Assembly (NCBI GenBank): GCA_022559845.1
Contig: CM040118.1
Location: 448,196,053 to 448,260,052 of the forward strand
Reading direction: 5' to 3'
DNA: 64,000 bases
Source of the DNA: Amorphophallus konjac
Taxonomy: Eukaryota > Streptophyta > Magnoliopsida > Alismatales > Araceae
The stretch's first letter is position 1; the number at the start of each line of letters is the position of its first letter. Under the pieces are notes generated by a model. That model worked only from the letters and a program-made list of their open reading frames with translations. It did no database searches and was not told where the DNA came from. Shown in pieces: positions 1 to 11,532 of this stretch. The translations under genes and the position numbers were made by a program.

Positions 1-95
1 CCACCGGGCCCCACACGGCCCCTCCGGACAGCACGTGGGCCCCACCGTCACGTGTTCGGGTGTTGCCGAATCAACGCGAGAAGCCGCCCGTCAAC
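1..95. other. Unassigned flank of LINE insertion
   Basis: GC-rich sequence without a recognisable gene. It continues after the LINE at 1169, so 1-110 and 1169 onward were contiguous before the LINE landed. Confidence 0.5.
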
Positions 96-110
96 CCGAA
101 TTCGGTCCTC
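96..110. repeat. Left target site duplication of LINE
   Basis: CCGAATTCGGTCCTC here is repeated exactly at 1154-1168 on the other side of the LINE. Fifteen base pairs is a usual length for target-primed reverse transcription. Confidence 0.93.
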
Positions 111-1020
111 TTGCTGCAGGCAACCGCAGGTGGAAGACCCTAATCATTTGTTTCTGTACAGTGAAACAGCAAGGCATGTCTGGACTGCTTTAACAGCTGC
201 AGGATTACACTTTGAAGGCCGCACTGCTAGGGAATTAATCCTGAACTCCATCTGCCACTTTCAGCCAGGTTCGGCTTATGGTCTTTTCTCTCTTGCCTCT
301 GTTGGTTTTGGAATGTGGGATATTTGGAAGGCCAGAAACTCAATCAAATATGATGATAAATCTTTCACTAATTCCAATATCACCCATCATATTATATCCC
401 AAGTGAAGATGGTCTGCTCGATTGCTGCTCTAAAGGAACCGAAATGCACCAATCGAAAAATCTTGGAACAATTAGGAATCAGAATTCAAGATCCCTGCAG
501 ACAACAGCTGAAGATTGTGAAATGGCTTTGCCCTCCTTGGCCTTCTCTAAAATTAAATTCTGATGGTGCATGCAAACAATCTAGAGACACTGGAAGAGGT
601 GGAATTATCAGGGATTCAAGAGGTAAGGTCGTCCTGGCCTTCTCTCACTTCTATGGTCAATCTAACAGTTTAATTGCGGAAGCTCGTGCATTACTTGATG
701 GTATCAAATATTTGAAGACAGTGGACAACAAACCAGCTCTCATTGAATGTGATTCCCTCACCCTTGTCCGGATTATCAAGAAGGAAACTCATTGTCCCTG
801 GTCCATTCTCAGCTATGTCAGGGATATCTGGAGCCTCTTATCTCAACTTGATTCTATTTCTCTTATATTCAGAGAAGGCAATACAGTAGCGGATTTACTT
901 GCCTCTTTAGCTTGCACCAATAAATGTAATTCTTTCTATTCTTTAAGTGAGCTCCCTTCTATTATAAAAGGTGCTGCTCGGCTGGACTCACTAGGCTTGC
1001 CTAGTATCAGACTGATGTAA
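111..1020 (+). pseudogene. LINE ORF2 C-terminus: zf-RVT remnant plus RNase H
   Basis: The reading frame is open from the flank through the LINE to a TAA at 1018-1020. The first part (about 120-220) resembles the end of the zinc-binding zf-RVT region of plant LINEs. The second half is an RVT_3-type RNase H with the expected acidic residues: D in the LNSDGACK motif, E in AEARALL, D in ECDSLTL and D in the terminal NTVADLLA motif. The upstream start codon (52-54) is in flanking DNA and is fortuitous. The domain looks undamaged but is only a fragment of ORF2, so no function is expected. Confidence 0.88.
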
Positions 1021-1153
1021 TTATTTATTCTTCATCAATGGAATATAATTTGCCTCCTAGTGGTTTGATGGTGGAGTGGCTTTCTCCTTACCTCTGGTAA
1101 GGGGTGCACTCTCCCACTAACCCCTAGGTTAGGTTTTTCTATTAAAAAAAAAA
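111..1153 (+). mobile_element. 5'-truncated LINE (L1-type) insertion
   Basis: The 1,043-bp body lies between perfect 15-bp direct repeats and ends in an A-tract (1144-1153), which are the marks of L1-type retrotransposition. Only the 3' end of ORF2 and a roughly 120-bp 3' UTR remain. Endonuclease and reverse transcriptase were never inserted, so this copy was dead on arrival. Confidence 0.93.
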
Positions 1154-1168
1154 CCGAATTCGGTCCTC
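1154..1168. repeat. Right target site duplication of LINE
   Basis: Exact copy of 96-110, directly after the A-tract. Confidence 0.93.
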
Positions 1169-1429
1169 CCAGGCCCAGTTGTGTAGCCCTTTACCTCCCT
1201 GCGTGGAGTGGGCGATATTTCATTGCTGTCATCATTGTGTAATATTTATCCCGGGAGTACGAGTTTCGGCCGGGTCCGTCTTCCCCACGCCGAGCGCGTG
1301 GAGGTATCGCATTTGCTCCCTTACTTGGCATTTTGCTTACTTCATATATATTTGTTTATGCCGCTACTAGAGAGCATGTGTAGGGATATCTAGCTCGCTT
1401 TATCTATTCATTACCGCTGCTGCGAGAGA
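1169..1429. other. Unassigned sequence 5' of pararetroviral ORF
   Basis: Continuation of the pre-LINE sequence. No domain seen. It may be rearranged viral or older repeat DNA; no movement-protein or coat-protein motif was recognised. Confidence 0.4.
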
Positions 1430-2050
1430 GTGCGACACCGTCCCGTGACCCGATCCGAGCACACGAGAGAGCCGATCACCCTAGCTCATTGCCGGTTTCT
1501 CAACTGCGCACGTCCGACGCTTCCCTCGTTAAGGGACAGTCACGAGCTTGTCGTGTCTGTGGTCTCGTCCCGCATCATAACCAATAGCATAGTCATCCCC
1601 GGCCATATTGCTATAGATGGCCATGAATCTTGGAAAAAATGTCAAATCTTTATTGACACAGGAGCAAACATCAACTGGTGCCATCAGAAGCTTTGGCACG
1701 ACTGGCTTTACTACCCGGCAGGAGGAGAAATCGAAACTATGAATGGCTGTCGCGCCATTTCCTATTTTGCCCTCCAGGTACCCATCAAATTGGGCAAACA
1801 GGTATTAGTCGCAGATTTTTTTCAAATCAATGATGGAGGATACGAAGTGGGTCTTGGGTGTGTTACATTAGACAAAATGGGACCTTACACCATTTCCAAA
1901 GATATGATGGTCTTTAACCTTCACAATACCAAAGAATTAATCCCACGCATATCCCCATATTTCAAAACCACTCAGCACCACATGGCTTCGCTTGAAGACA
2001 TTTCAATATCCCAGTTAATCAGGTACAAAGAAAAACAGCAAGAAAAATGA
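1430..2050 (+). pseudogene. Endogenous pararetrovirus aspartic protease region
   Basis: A 206-codon open frame. The viral part appears to begin around 1550-1600; earlier residues are not recognisable. The aspartic protease active-site motif D-T-G-A is at about 1658-1669, followed by beta-strand-rich sequence of the caulimovirid type. The frame ends in TGA at 2048-2050, and the same frame continues past it into the reverse transcriptase ORF, so this is one polyprotein broken by one nonsense codon. The movement and coat protein parts of the polyprotein are absent. This is an old integrated copy, not an intact virus. Confidence 0.75.
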
Positions 2051-2116
2051 GAGAGATATGCTCTAATCAAGCAGCTAAACGCACTGGACGTCAAAGCCCA
2101 GCCTTACGTCCGTCCG

Positions 2117-4078
2117 TTGACAGTGATTACGCAGCAGCTAAAAGATTGTTGCATAGAGCATCCATTGCAGAATTGGCATAAAGATTCACCACAAGCTTTC
2201 ATTCCTACCGTACATGCGATTCCAGTTCAAGGAAAACCTATTCGCCATTCTTTAGAAGACGAAACTGAAATTCGCAAACAAATCGATGAATCTACCCAAA
2301 AACAGCTCATGAGACCCTCTTCTTCCAATTATGCCTGCTCCGCATTCATTGTCAGAAATCATGCTGAGCAAAAGAGAGGAAAAGCCAGGATTGTTATTGA
2401 CTATAGCCCCTTAAACGCAGTAACAATAGATATCAAGTGGCCTCTCCCTAACAGAGAAGAGTTGATCCAATGGGTAGCCCAAGCTTCCATCTTTTCAAAA
2501 TTTGATTGCAAATCAGGATATCATCAGATAAAGATAGCAGAAGCAGATATACACAAAACAGCTTTCTCTTCTCCTTGTGGGCTGTATGAATGGCTAGTAT
2601 TACCATTTGGGTTAAAAAATGCTCCGGCACAATTCCAATGTAGAATGGACAGCATTTTCAAACCATATGCACAGTTCATTGCCAATTACCTTGATGATTT
2701 TTTGGTATTTTCTGAATCTATGAAAGATCACCTCAACCATCTGCAGCAGTTTATTGGGCTAATCCAACAACATGGTATCGGGTTGTCAGCAACACCCGAC
2801 AAATTTCAGATTGCTGTTACCAAAGTCGAATTCTTGGGAGTGATCATAGAGCAGGGAAAAATACAAATGCAAGCTCATCCATTGAAAAAACTGTCAGACT
2901 TTCCAACAGAAATGGAAAATCTCTTGCAATGCCAAAGGTTCATGGGTTGCTTAAATTATGTGCGAAACTTCATTCACAAATTATCAGAAAAAACAAAGAA
3001 CATTAGAAGTGCCATGCGATCGAAACCCTTTTTATGGACTAAAGCAGCAACCCAAGAAATCATTAATCTACAGAAAGAGTGTACTACTCTACCGCCCCTG
3101 TCTCCAGCCTATACAGGCCCTTATGTACTCGCCACCGACACATCCGAAGATACTTGGTCAGCCGTTCTTCTTCAAAAGGTAGATAACCAGGAAAACATAT
3201 GTGCATATAGCAGTGGGCAGTTCAAGAAACATGAATTAAACTACTGGCCGGCTGAAAAAGAAATCTTAGCGGCAGTTAAAGGAGTTCAAAAGTTTCATTC
3301 CTATTTGATCGGTGACACCTTCATTCTACGAACCGATTCTTCTACTCTAGGGGCATTCTTGAAACGAAAACTTGCTGATAGTGCAAAGTTAAGGCGTTAT
3401 GCCTGGTGGCAATTCATTATCGCACAATACAAATTCACTATTGAAAAAATCGCAGGCAAAGAACATCATCTTCCTGATGCTTTGACAAGGGAACTCAAGC
3501 CTCACTTAAAGATGATGCGTAATGTAGGACAAGCTAACTGGAAAAACTTTCAGACAAGAACTCCACAACAAAGGTTGCATTTTTGTCAAAAAATCCGAAT
3601 GATGTTTCCACAGGGTAGCTCAATACAAGGAGAATACCCTTCAATCGACTTATTCGTCACCTCTACAGGACGAATCAGCTGTCTTATGAACAATTTAAAA
3701 TGGTCGACATTAGAAGGGGACATCTTGCGACGGCTTGTCGATAAAGCAATTCTCGATGATATATTATTTACAAGAAGGCAACTCTATGCCAATCAGCAAG
3801 CTAAACAGGATTTAACTAATATTCTCCAAACCAACACCTGGGAATCAGATTTATGTTCATTCTTTCAGCGCTATAATTTCTCAGAACCAGGACAAATCAG
3901 GCGCTATTTGGATGAAGAACTTATTATAGAAGATGTAGAAGGTGAAGAAGCCATTTCTGCTTCAACAACATTAAAGCAGCTCAGCACATTAATCGAAGAA
4001 TGCATCAGCTGTCAGAAGAAGCCTACAGGATTCTGCATCACACATGGAAAACTGTTGCAACAACTCATCAAAATGTAA
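2117..4078 (+). pseudogene. Endogenous pararetrovirus reverse transcriptase-RNase H
   Basis: A 653-codon frame, in phase with the protease ORF upstream. The reverse transcriptase occupies roughly residues 40-260 and carries the catalytic Y-L-D-D motif near 2690. RNase H follows at about residues 330-465, with D in the ATDTS motif, E in AEKEILA and D in RTDSS. No integrase follows, which with the RT type points to Caulimoviridae rather than a Ty3 element. About 190 residues follow RNase H up to the TAA; I recognise no domain there. Apart from the upstream nonsense codon the RT-RNase H frame is open, so the copy may be young or of low divergence. The genus cannot be fixed from this fragment. 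Confidence 0.8.
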
Positions 4079-4252
4079 AGATTCGGACGTGCCGCCGGAC
4101 TTCAATCACAATAAAAGATTCGGACACGTCGTCGGACTTCAATGACAATTAATTGTCAGACCACGTGTAAAGGCGGATTTCAAACCGGACTTCAAATGTA
4201 TTTTGAGTTTGAGTCGCGGACTTCAAACCGGACTTCAAATGTATTTTGAGTC
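4079..4252 (+). repeat. Direct repeats upstream of pararetroviral promoter
   Basis: Two degenerate units begin with AAGATTCGGAC (4077 and 4117) and end in CGGACTTCAAT. Two further units share an exact 26-bp core with CGGACTTCAAATG (about 4182-4208 and 4226-4252). Repeated elements upstream of a TATA box are usual in the pregenomic promoter of caulimovirids. Confidence 0.7.
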
Positions 4253-4301
4253 GGAACTTTCCAGACTCCATTTTTAGTCATTGTAGTTAATGTTTTTAGT
4301 C

Positions 4302-4308
4302 TATAAAA
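4302..4308 (+). promoter_or_regulatory. TATA box of pararetroviral intergenic promoter
   Basis: TCTATAAAAGGAAGCC lies 224 bp after the RT-RNase H stop. Its context (TATA then AAGGAAG) resembles the pregenomic RNA promoters of caulimovirids. The stretch from here to about 4420 has no ORF and would be leader. Confidence 0.65.
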
Positions 4309-4420
4309 GGAAGCCTCGACCGCTCGGATAGGGCATCGAGTTTTGATCAACATCTTGTGTTTCCTGACCTTTGCTTCTTTCGGGCCTCTTCAGGTATTTC
4401 GAAACGAACTCTACTTGTCA

Positions 4421-4817
4421 GAATCCTGAGAACTCTTAAAGCTAGCTTGGAGCATGAGATATTAAGCCCTACTGAGCGTTTGCTCACCCTGCATTTTCCA
4501 ATATTTTTCAGGTAATGACCTTAGTGACGACGAGACCGAACATGATGGGCAAAGGCAAGAGTGAAGAGAACTCTGACATCTAGATGAACCGTCTAGTCTG
4601 GTTATCTTGCATCTTATGTCTCCTTATAGTTATTCTTTATTGAGTCTTTTCGTTTATTATGGGCCCGAATATGTAAAGAACTTATAATTGAAATGAAATT
4701 TATTATTTTTCCAAATTGTGTTTTGTGGAAATGACTATGCTCTGATTGACATGACTGTTTAATTGTCACGTTCCGAGCAAACGACACGTTCTGCTACTAT
4801 CGGTTCGGGGCATGACA
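4421..4817 (+). mobile_element. 3' end of a Tekay-type LTR (fragment)
   Basis: The block CCTACTGAGCGTTTGCTCACC ... TTTTTCAGGTAATGA and the terminal GGGGCATGACA match the last 400 bp of the other Tekay LTRs in the window (compare 10,900-11,330 and 29,395-29,758). The 5' part of the LTR is missing; the left boundary with viral DNA is approximate. The LTR is clearly diverged from the 3' LTR at 8003-11,330, so the two are not a recent pair. Confidence 0.75.
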
Positions 4818-6400
4818 TACGATGTCATACTAGGTGCTGATTGGCTATCCAATTATCGGGCAACTGTAGACTGCTGAATGGTAGAATAACTTTTGTAGAT
4901 TTTTCAGAGCTGACTTACATTACCCCGCAGAATAGATCACCAGTTATCTCGGCTCTCTGAGCCAGCAAACGTATAAATAAAGGATGCATAGCATTTTTAG
5001 CATTTGTGACTGCCACGGAAGCTAAGGTGGCTAGGCTGGAAGACATCCAAGTAGCTCGGGAATTTTCTGATGTTTTTTCGAAAGATTTATCCAATTTACC
5101 CCTGAAAAGGGAAGTGTCGTTCATAATCGACCTTATCCCTAGTGCTGGTCCTGTTTCAAAGGCACCGTACAGAATGTCCCCCGCTGAACTGAAGGAGCTG
5201 AAAGAGCAGCTAATGGAATTATTGAAGAACGGGTTCATTAGCCCTAGTACCTCCCCGTGGGGAGCACCTGTATTGTTTGTGAAAAAGAAGGATGGATCGA
5301 TGAGACTCTGCATCGACTATCGACAGCTGAATCACCTTACAATCAAGAATAAATATCCACTGCCGAGGATCAACAAGTTATTTGATCAGATTTTGGAGCT
5401 AAATACTTTTGAAAGATTGATCTTCAGTCCTGTTATCATCAGCTGAGGATCAAGGAAGAAACCATTCACAAAACTCTATTTCGAAGCAGGTATGGGCATT
5501 ACGAATTTATTGTTATACCATTGAGACTAACGAATGCCCCTGTAACTTTTTATGCAGCTAATGAATAGCGTCTTCAGACCGCATCTGGATGAATTTGTTA
5601 TGGTCTTCATTGATGATATTTTAATTTATTCGAAGACTGAAGAAGAACACGAAGTGCATTTGAGGACATCATTGCAAATTTTGAGGGAAAATAAATTATA
5701 TGCCAAATTTAGCAAGTGCGAGTTTTGGCTTGAAGAAGTGTCCTTCTTGGGCGACAGTCTTGAAGAATGGAATTTCAGTAGATCCTGCAAAAGTCGAGGC
5801 CGTGAAGAATTGGGAACGACCGATAAATGCAACAGAAGTTCGGAGTTTCTTGGGACTTGCTGGTTATTACCGGCATTTTATCAAGAACTTCTCAAAGATT
5901 ATTGTACCACTCACTAGGCTGACTCGCAAGGAAGTGCCGTATGAGTGGAGTGAAGAATGTGAAAGAAGCTTCCAAGCTTTAAAGGACCACTTGACCACTG
6001 CTCCGGTCTGGGCCCTACCTATTGAAGGTGAAAAATATGAGGTATATATCGATGCTTCTGGTATTGGCCTCGGGTGTGTTTTGATGCAACAAGGGACAGT
6101 TATTGCATACTCTTATAGGCAGCTAAAGAAACACGAAGAAAACTACCCGGTGCATGACCTGGAACTGGCCGCGGTAGTATTTGCCTTATGGAGACACTAT
6201 CTCTACGGAGAAATATTTACTGTATACTCCGATCATAAAAGCCTCAAGTACCTATTTTCTCAGAAGGAGCTCAATATGAGGTAGAGGCGATGGCTTGAAT
6301 ACCTCAAGGATTTCAACTTCACTATTCAATAGCACCCTGGTAAGGGTAATTCTATCGCAGATGCCCTTAGTCGAAACCTAAGAACATATTAGCCAATTGT
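4818..6400 (+). pseudogene. Ty3/gypsy chromovirus pol: protease end, RT, RNase H
   Basis: Translation starts directly after the LTR terminus inside the protease C-terminal motif (D-V-I-L-G-x-D-W-L, about 4822-4850). RT follows: fingers with V-F-S-K-D, the L-C-I-D-Y-R motif near 5310, and F-I-D-D-I-L near 5606-5625. RNase H has the D-A-S motif near 6050 and the S-D-H motif near 6230. Reading frames shift near 5450, 5700 and 6400, and stops such as TAG at 6282-6284 interrupt it. gag and most of the protease are absent. A degenerate, non-functional copy. Confidence 0.87.
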
Positions 6401-7920
6401 ATGATTCAGGAGTGGAAAATATTAGAGAAGTTTTCTGAGCTTGATATAAGCACGAATGGGAAGGAGTGTATTACCTTATCTCATATGAGTGTACATACGG
6501 ATCTGCTATCCAAAATTATGAAGCTACAAGGAGAGGATCCTATATTAGTAGAAGTAAAGGACAAGTTGAACGAGAGACCTGATTTCAAGATAATAGCTGA
6601 TAGCATATTATTATTCCATGAGAGGACGTGTGTACCGGACTGTCCCGACTTAAAGAAGAAGATTCTAGAAGAAGCACACCGCTCAAGGTACACTATTCAC
6701 CCGGGAGCGACCAAATTGTATAAGGATTTGAAAAGGACTTTCTGGTGGCCGAACATGAAGAGAGAAGTAGCGGACTTTGTGTCTCGCTGCCTCACGTGCC
6801 AGCAAGTGAAGGCAGAGCACCAAAGACCCGCCGAAAAATTACATCCTCTCGATATTCCTAAGTGGAAGTGGGAAGACATTAGCATGGATTTCATCATGGG
6901 CTTGCCTAAGTCTAGGGGCGGACATGATGGTATCTGGGTAATCATCGATCGATTGACCAAGTCAGCACATTTCTTACCCATCAAAAGCCATGGTCGGTTG
7001 ATGTATTGGCTGCTCTGTACATCAAGGAAATCGTGAGACTACATGGAGTCCCAATGTCAATCGTGTCTGACCGAGACCCGCGATTCACTTATTACTTCTG
7101 GAAGGGTCTACAACACTCTTTGGGGATAAAACTTAACTTCAGCACTGCTTTCCATCCCCAGACAGATGGTCAGACCGAGTGGACAAACCAAATTGTCGAA
7201 GATATGTTAAGGGCATGCGTCATTGACTTCAGCAGAAGCTGGCATGACCACTTGCCCCTGGCCGAGTTTGCTTACAACAACAGCTATCAGGCCAGTATAC
7301 AGATGGCTCCGTATGAAGCACTTTATGGAAGGAGTTGCCGATCTCTGATATGCTTCGATGAAGTGGGTGAACGACAAATACTAACCCCAGATATGGTCAG
7401 AGATACAAATGAAAAGGTCCAGCTTATCAGAGACAGACTCAAGATAGCTCAATCTAGGAAGAAATCTTATGCGGAAAATAGAAGACGAGATCTAGAATTC
7501 CAAGTGGGAGATCATGTCTTCCTTAAGGTCTCTCCTGGTCGAGGCATTAGAAGGTTCGGAGTTAAAGGCAAGCTTACACCGAGGTTTATAGGTCCATTCG
7601 AAGTGTTGGAAAGGATTGGCGAGGTAGCATACCGCCTTACTTTGCCCCCACAATTATCAGAAGTGCACAACGTATTTCATGTTTCCATGCTGAAGAAGTA
7701 TGTGCGCGATCCTTTCCATGTTATCAACCATGATGATTTACTCATTCAAAAGGACCTTACCTATGAGTAGAAACCATTGAAAATCCTCGACCGCGAAGTC
7801 TGAGCATTGAGAAGCAAGACTATCCCCATGGTGAAAGTGTAATGGAATAAATGCTTAGAACAAGAAGCTACATGGGAAACTGAAGAATCGATGCGAAGAA
7901 GATTCCCATAACTATTTTAA
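6401..7920 (+). pseudogene. Ty3/gypsy chromovirus integrase and chromodomain
   Basis: An H-H-C-C zinc module (H...H...C-L-T-C, about 6675-6800) is followed by the catalytic core: D in M-D-F-I-M-G, D in V-S-D-R-D, and E in G-Q-T-E, all present. A one-frame change occurs at about 7000. The G-P-F/Y-like motif (about 7590) precedes a chromodomain C-terminus around 7735-7915, recognisable by K-P-L-K-I-L-D-R and A-T-W-E-T-E-E, interrupted by TAG stops. The chromodomain and the LTR type place it in the Tekay/Del clade. Confidence 0.87.
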
Positions 7921-7989
7921 AAACTGTAAGTACTCTGCACCCTTCATATTTCCATACGCATGAATTAAATTTTGGGACCAAATTCTTTT

Positions 7990-8002
7990 AAGTGGGGGAG
8001 GG
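7990..8002 (+). promoter_or_regulatory. Polypurine tract of Tekay element A
   Basis: AAGTGGGGGAGG immediately before the LTR start TGTAGCACC; it primes plus-strand DNA synthesis in LTR retrotransposons. Confidence 0.85.
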
Positions 8003-8555
8003 TGTAGCACCTCGGATAAAAATAATCTGGAATCTTAAATTCTCCAAAAAGAAAATAAAAAGGGGGCAAATAAAAAGAAACTTCATGGCCCTATACTTGA
8101 GGAGGACACACCATTAACTAATTAATATATACAATTTTCTAACAAAAGGAATGGGCGCCTCCTCACGCAGGCGCTAATTCCATAAGGCGCGCCCCCTCGC
8201 TCGGGCGCTAATTCTGTTGATTAAAGGAAGTGGACGACCCCTCATGCGGGTGCCAAATCTATTTGATCGGTCAAACCAGCGAAGGAGCGCCCCTCCACAT
8301 GGGCGCTAATTCCATTTACGAAAAGCTTGTGCGCACCCCTGTATTTGGGAGCGGATTTAACTTGGGCGCTAATTCCTAAATGGGAAATATCGAGAAATAG
8401 CAGGTGATTGGGTTTCAAAAATGCTTAAAAATGGTGTAAACACTTGTGGTAAGGTTCTAGAACCTTGCTTTCGATGACCCTTAGTTTTGGCAGGAAAATA
8501 GCATCACATGGAAGGTTTTAAAAACCTTCCCAATGATAATCATCGAACCACATCT

Positions 8556-8563
8556 CTATAAAT
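8556..8563 (+). promoter_or_regulatory. TATA box in Tekay LTR A
   Basis: CTCTATAAATACCC, 553 bp into the LTR; the analogous box lies 435 bp into the LTR that starts at 31,424. Confidence 0.7.
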
Positions 8564-10467
8564 ACCCAACCCCGTCGAACAGGCATGGGATGTTGATGCT
8601 CGTGCGTTCGAAGGACCCTCCTGCTGCTGCTTCCTGCCATCTTCCTCTGCTGCTTTCATGAAGGTAACGGGTAGCTCTTTTTCCTCTACGTCCTCTCCAT
8701 CCTGCTGCAGAAGCCCGAAGGTTGCTGCCATATACCGTGAAGAACGCAGGGTTCTTCATCCTCTGCGTCCTTTTTCTTCCTCTTCGACTTCCTACACCTC
8801 GTAAACCTCGTCAAAAGATAGGTGTTCTCAAGCACTAAGCCCCAGAACATGAGAATAAGCATGCATGTTAGGGAATATAGCATCATGTTTTACTTCTGTT
8901 TCGCGTTTGCTGTTTCCTCATGGATCATGACCAACCAGATGGTCGCATATTGATTGCGCGACCACGTGGGCTGTCGCCCATTCTTGATGGGCGACCGTCT
9001 ACGAAGTCGTCCCTCAATGCACGACCGATCCGATAGTTGCTATGTTCTAAAACATGATTAAGTAACCACCCATGCTATAAAATTTAATAACGTGGACACC
9101 AGACATGGATAAATTTATGTAAGCATGAATTTGAGAACCTCATATTTTCCTCTACCTGCTCATGTGTTCAGTTCCTTGATAGCAATTGTACACATCAAAA
9201 TGACACTATTCATGTCTTACTGTTCATCAAAAACACTTCTTCACATATATCTTGTACCTGACAAACGTACTGGCCGATGCATCTATTGGTGCATAGAGGC
9301 AGATGAATGCGCGACAGTGCAAACAATCGCTACCCTCACACTATACGCCCTCTCACAGAGGCGTGGCTTTCCTGGAAAAGAGAAACGATTTAGTTAATTT
9401 TGGAAAACCCCACCACAAGTGACCTTTCCCTTGGTCATGTATTTTAAACTATCGCACATTCCCTGCAAATCTGGAATATGCAGATTTTATATTACCTGTA
9501 CCCTACTACTGAATACTAAGTCGTCACTTTTATAAATAACTTTTCTTTATTCATATTGAATGTTGGAAAAGAAACATATTATATATGTAAACTAGAATGG
9601 GCGACCAAGTACTTGGGCGCTAATTCCATGCCTTGCAGAATGGGCGCCCCAGTGATCGGGCGTGCATTGCAGGAACCCACATTGTTATTCTCTGAAATTA
9701 ATGAATGAATGACACTCTGGACTGTCGCGTATTCTGAATATGCGACATGACAGAAAGTCGCATGTTTCCTGTGACACGATTTTCTCGCTTGGTTTCTCGG
9801 CCCACACCGTGGGTCCATTTGGCACTACGTCTCAGTCCGTAGACACAGTCCCACGTTTCACGATGATTCTTGCGTACCACCCCTAACTCTTGGTGACGAA
9901 TGAGCCCTCCGGGGATATTCCTTCCTTCGTACTGGCAAGTTTGTCATTGGGACCTCCGTAAGTCTCCTCGTAACCTTGAATTCCCTCAAGGCCGACTGAG
10001 CTGGTTGTACCCTAAAAATCCTTAAACCCATGAATGCCACATCACTCTGGAGAAACGTGGTAACCTGGCCTTCACATTGTGTTGTTCCCGGCCTATGTGA
10101 GAGTTTTCTGTGCCTAAGGAATGGGCGACCGTTCCCTCGGGTGTTTCTTGAATTGGGCGACCATGTGCTTGGGCGCCAATTCGATCTGCCTATTTCCTGT
10201 TCACTGAATTAGTGACTGTCCACTCAGTCGTGAATTCAAAAGTCACGGCAGCCTGGTTAGGTGCCAATTCCACCCATATTTATCGTAATGACATGAGTTT
10301 TCAGCGTGGTTCTAGCATAGTCCATCACTTCGTAAATATTCTGCCTTGAACTCTATGTTTTCATGAAAAATCTTCCTTAAATATCTTACATAAGCTTGTT
10401 CTTGAAATTCCTTTAGCTATAACTAGTGGATGTCTAGAAGTTTACATGACCCAATGCCTGTGCATAT

Positions 10468-10550
10468 AGGGCCCGATCTGGTCCTGGGAGGAGCACCCGA
10501 AAGTACTTGTGCCCGTGGGAGTTATATTGATCACGATGTGGCATTGCACC
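10468..10550 (+). repeat. Conserved internal box of Tekay LTRs, copy A
   Basis: Shared with 29,041-29,125, 33,427-33,510 and, inverted, 37,079-37,165. Each has a GGGCCCGxTCTGGTCCTGGG-like core, then AGTACTTG and a GCATTGCACCGAAGT-like end, although surrounding LTR sequence diverges much more. Confidence 0.8.
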
Positions 10551-11330
10551 GAAGTACTTGTCATTCCACAATTTATCTATGGCATTCCACTCACTCTCTC
10601 TCTCTCTCGTGCTTGACTTGACTTACGTTACTTGACTTGTGTGGCCCAGAATGGGCGAGTACTTGCTTGGTAAATAGCCAATAACCGTGACATGATATTT
10701 CTTGTTGGAACATTATGCACTACGTGCTAGTACACTTGAACTCTTGAAATGACATGCAACCGTACTTGATATTTCCACCATATCTTGAAACCTAGTTCCA
10801 TAGTGAATGTTCCACTATCTTGATCGATCATGCATCATAGTACCTGCATTGCATGTAACACGTAATCTACTTAAGGCGTTGCTTGTTCTTGAGATATAAA
10901 CCCTACTGAGCATTCGCTCACCTAGTTTTCCCCCACTTTTCAGGTAACTCGGACACTGACTTGCAACCAGATAGGGAAGACCATGAGTGAAGAGCGTAGA
11001 GCCTCCAAGTGTCGTGCTGTCTTCTCGAGTCTTGTTGCGTCTAGTTTTCCTTGAGAGTACTTATCGTTATGTACCTTCTAATTATTGAGTCATGATGTAA
11101 AACATTTATAAGCTTATGACCTTATGGTGAATGTGGTTATAGATCTTAACTTTGTGGTTATGTGACATTATGGTTCTGGTTTAAGTGAAGGAAGTGGATT
11201 TTGTTTGTTATTAATTAATCCTGTCTTTTAGCGCACTCAGTCATTATGTCAAATTCTTATCGCTCTGATTGACATGAATGCTATAAACTCGTCACGCGTA
11301 TCCGGTTCCTTCCGCGCTCGGGGCGTGACA

Positions 11331-11532
11331 CTTCCGCCCCTTGCTCGAACTCTTGGATTTCGACCTCCACATCGTGGTCCGCCATGGAAGAATGAGGAGG
11401 AGAAGAGGGGACACCAGAATCAGACGAGCTAGTAGGAGGGGGAAGCTGACGGGCTGCTTCAGCAGTAATCTCCGCTAACTCCGCAAAAGCTTTCGAGATC
11501 GTCTGCTCCCTCTGGCCGCTCCCCCGTCGCAT
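11331..11532 (-). pseudogene. 5' end of a Tat-type antisense gene, cut by Tekay LTR
   Basis: Reading leftward from ATG at 11,530-11,532, the first ~65 codons match the start of the gene at 56,963: M-R-R at the start, then a stretch close to AFAELAEITAEAARQLP, then a Ser/Pro-rich run. Translation then runs straight into the Tekay LTR terminus at 11,330, so the Tekay element inserted into this coding sequence. The product family (gypsy-type putative transposon domain genes) is seen in plant Tat elements; no biochemical role is known to me. Confidence 0.75.

Larger units (their letters stand above)
8003..11330 (+). mobile_element. Complete 3' LTR of Tekay element A
   Basis: The 3,328-bp LTR begins TGTAGCACCTCGG after the polypurine tract and ends GGGGCGTGACA, so TG...CA ends are intact. 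The 5' third carries many GGGCGCTAATTCC-type motifs (8150-8390; again 9596-9665 and 10,120-10,180). A conserved box GGGCCCGATCTGGTCCTGGG is at 10,469 and the CCTACTGAGC block at 10,903. No long ORF inside is credible. Confidence 0.9.
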
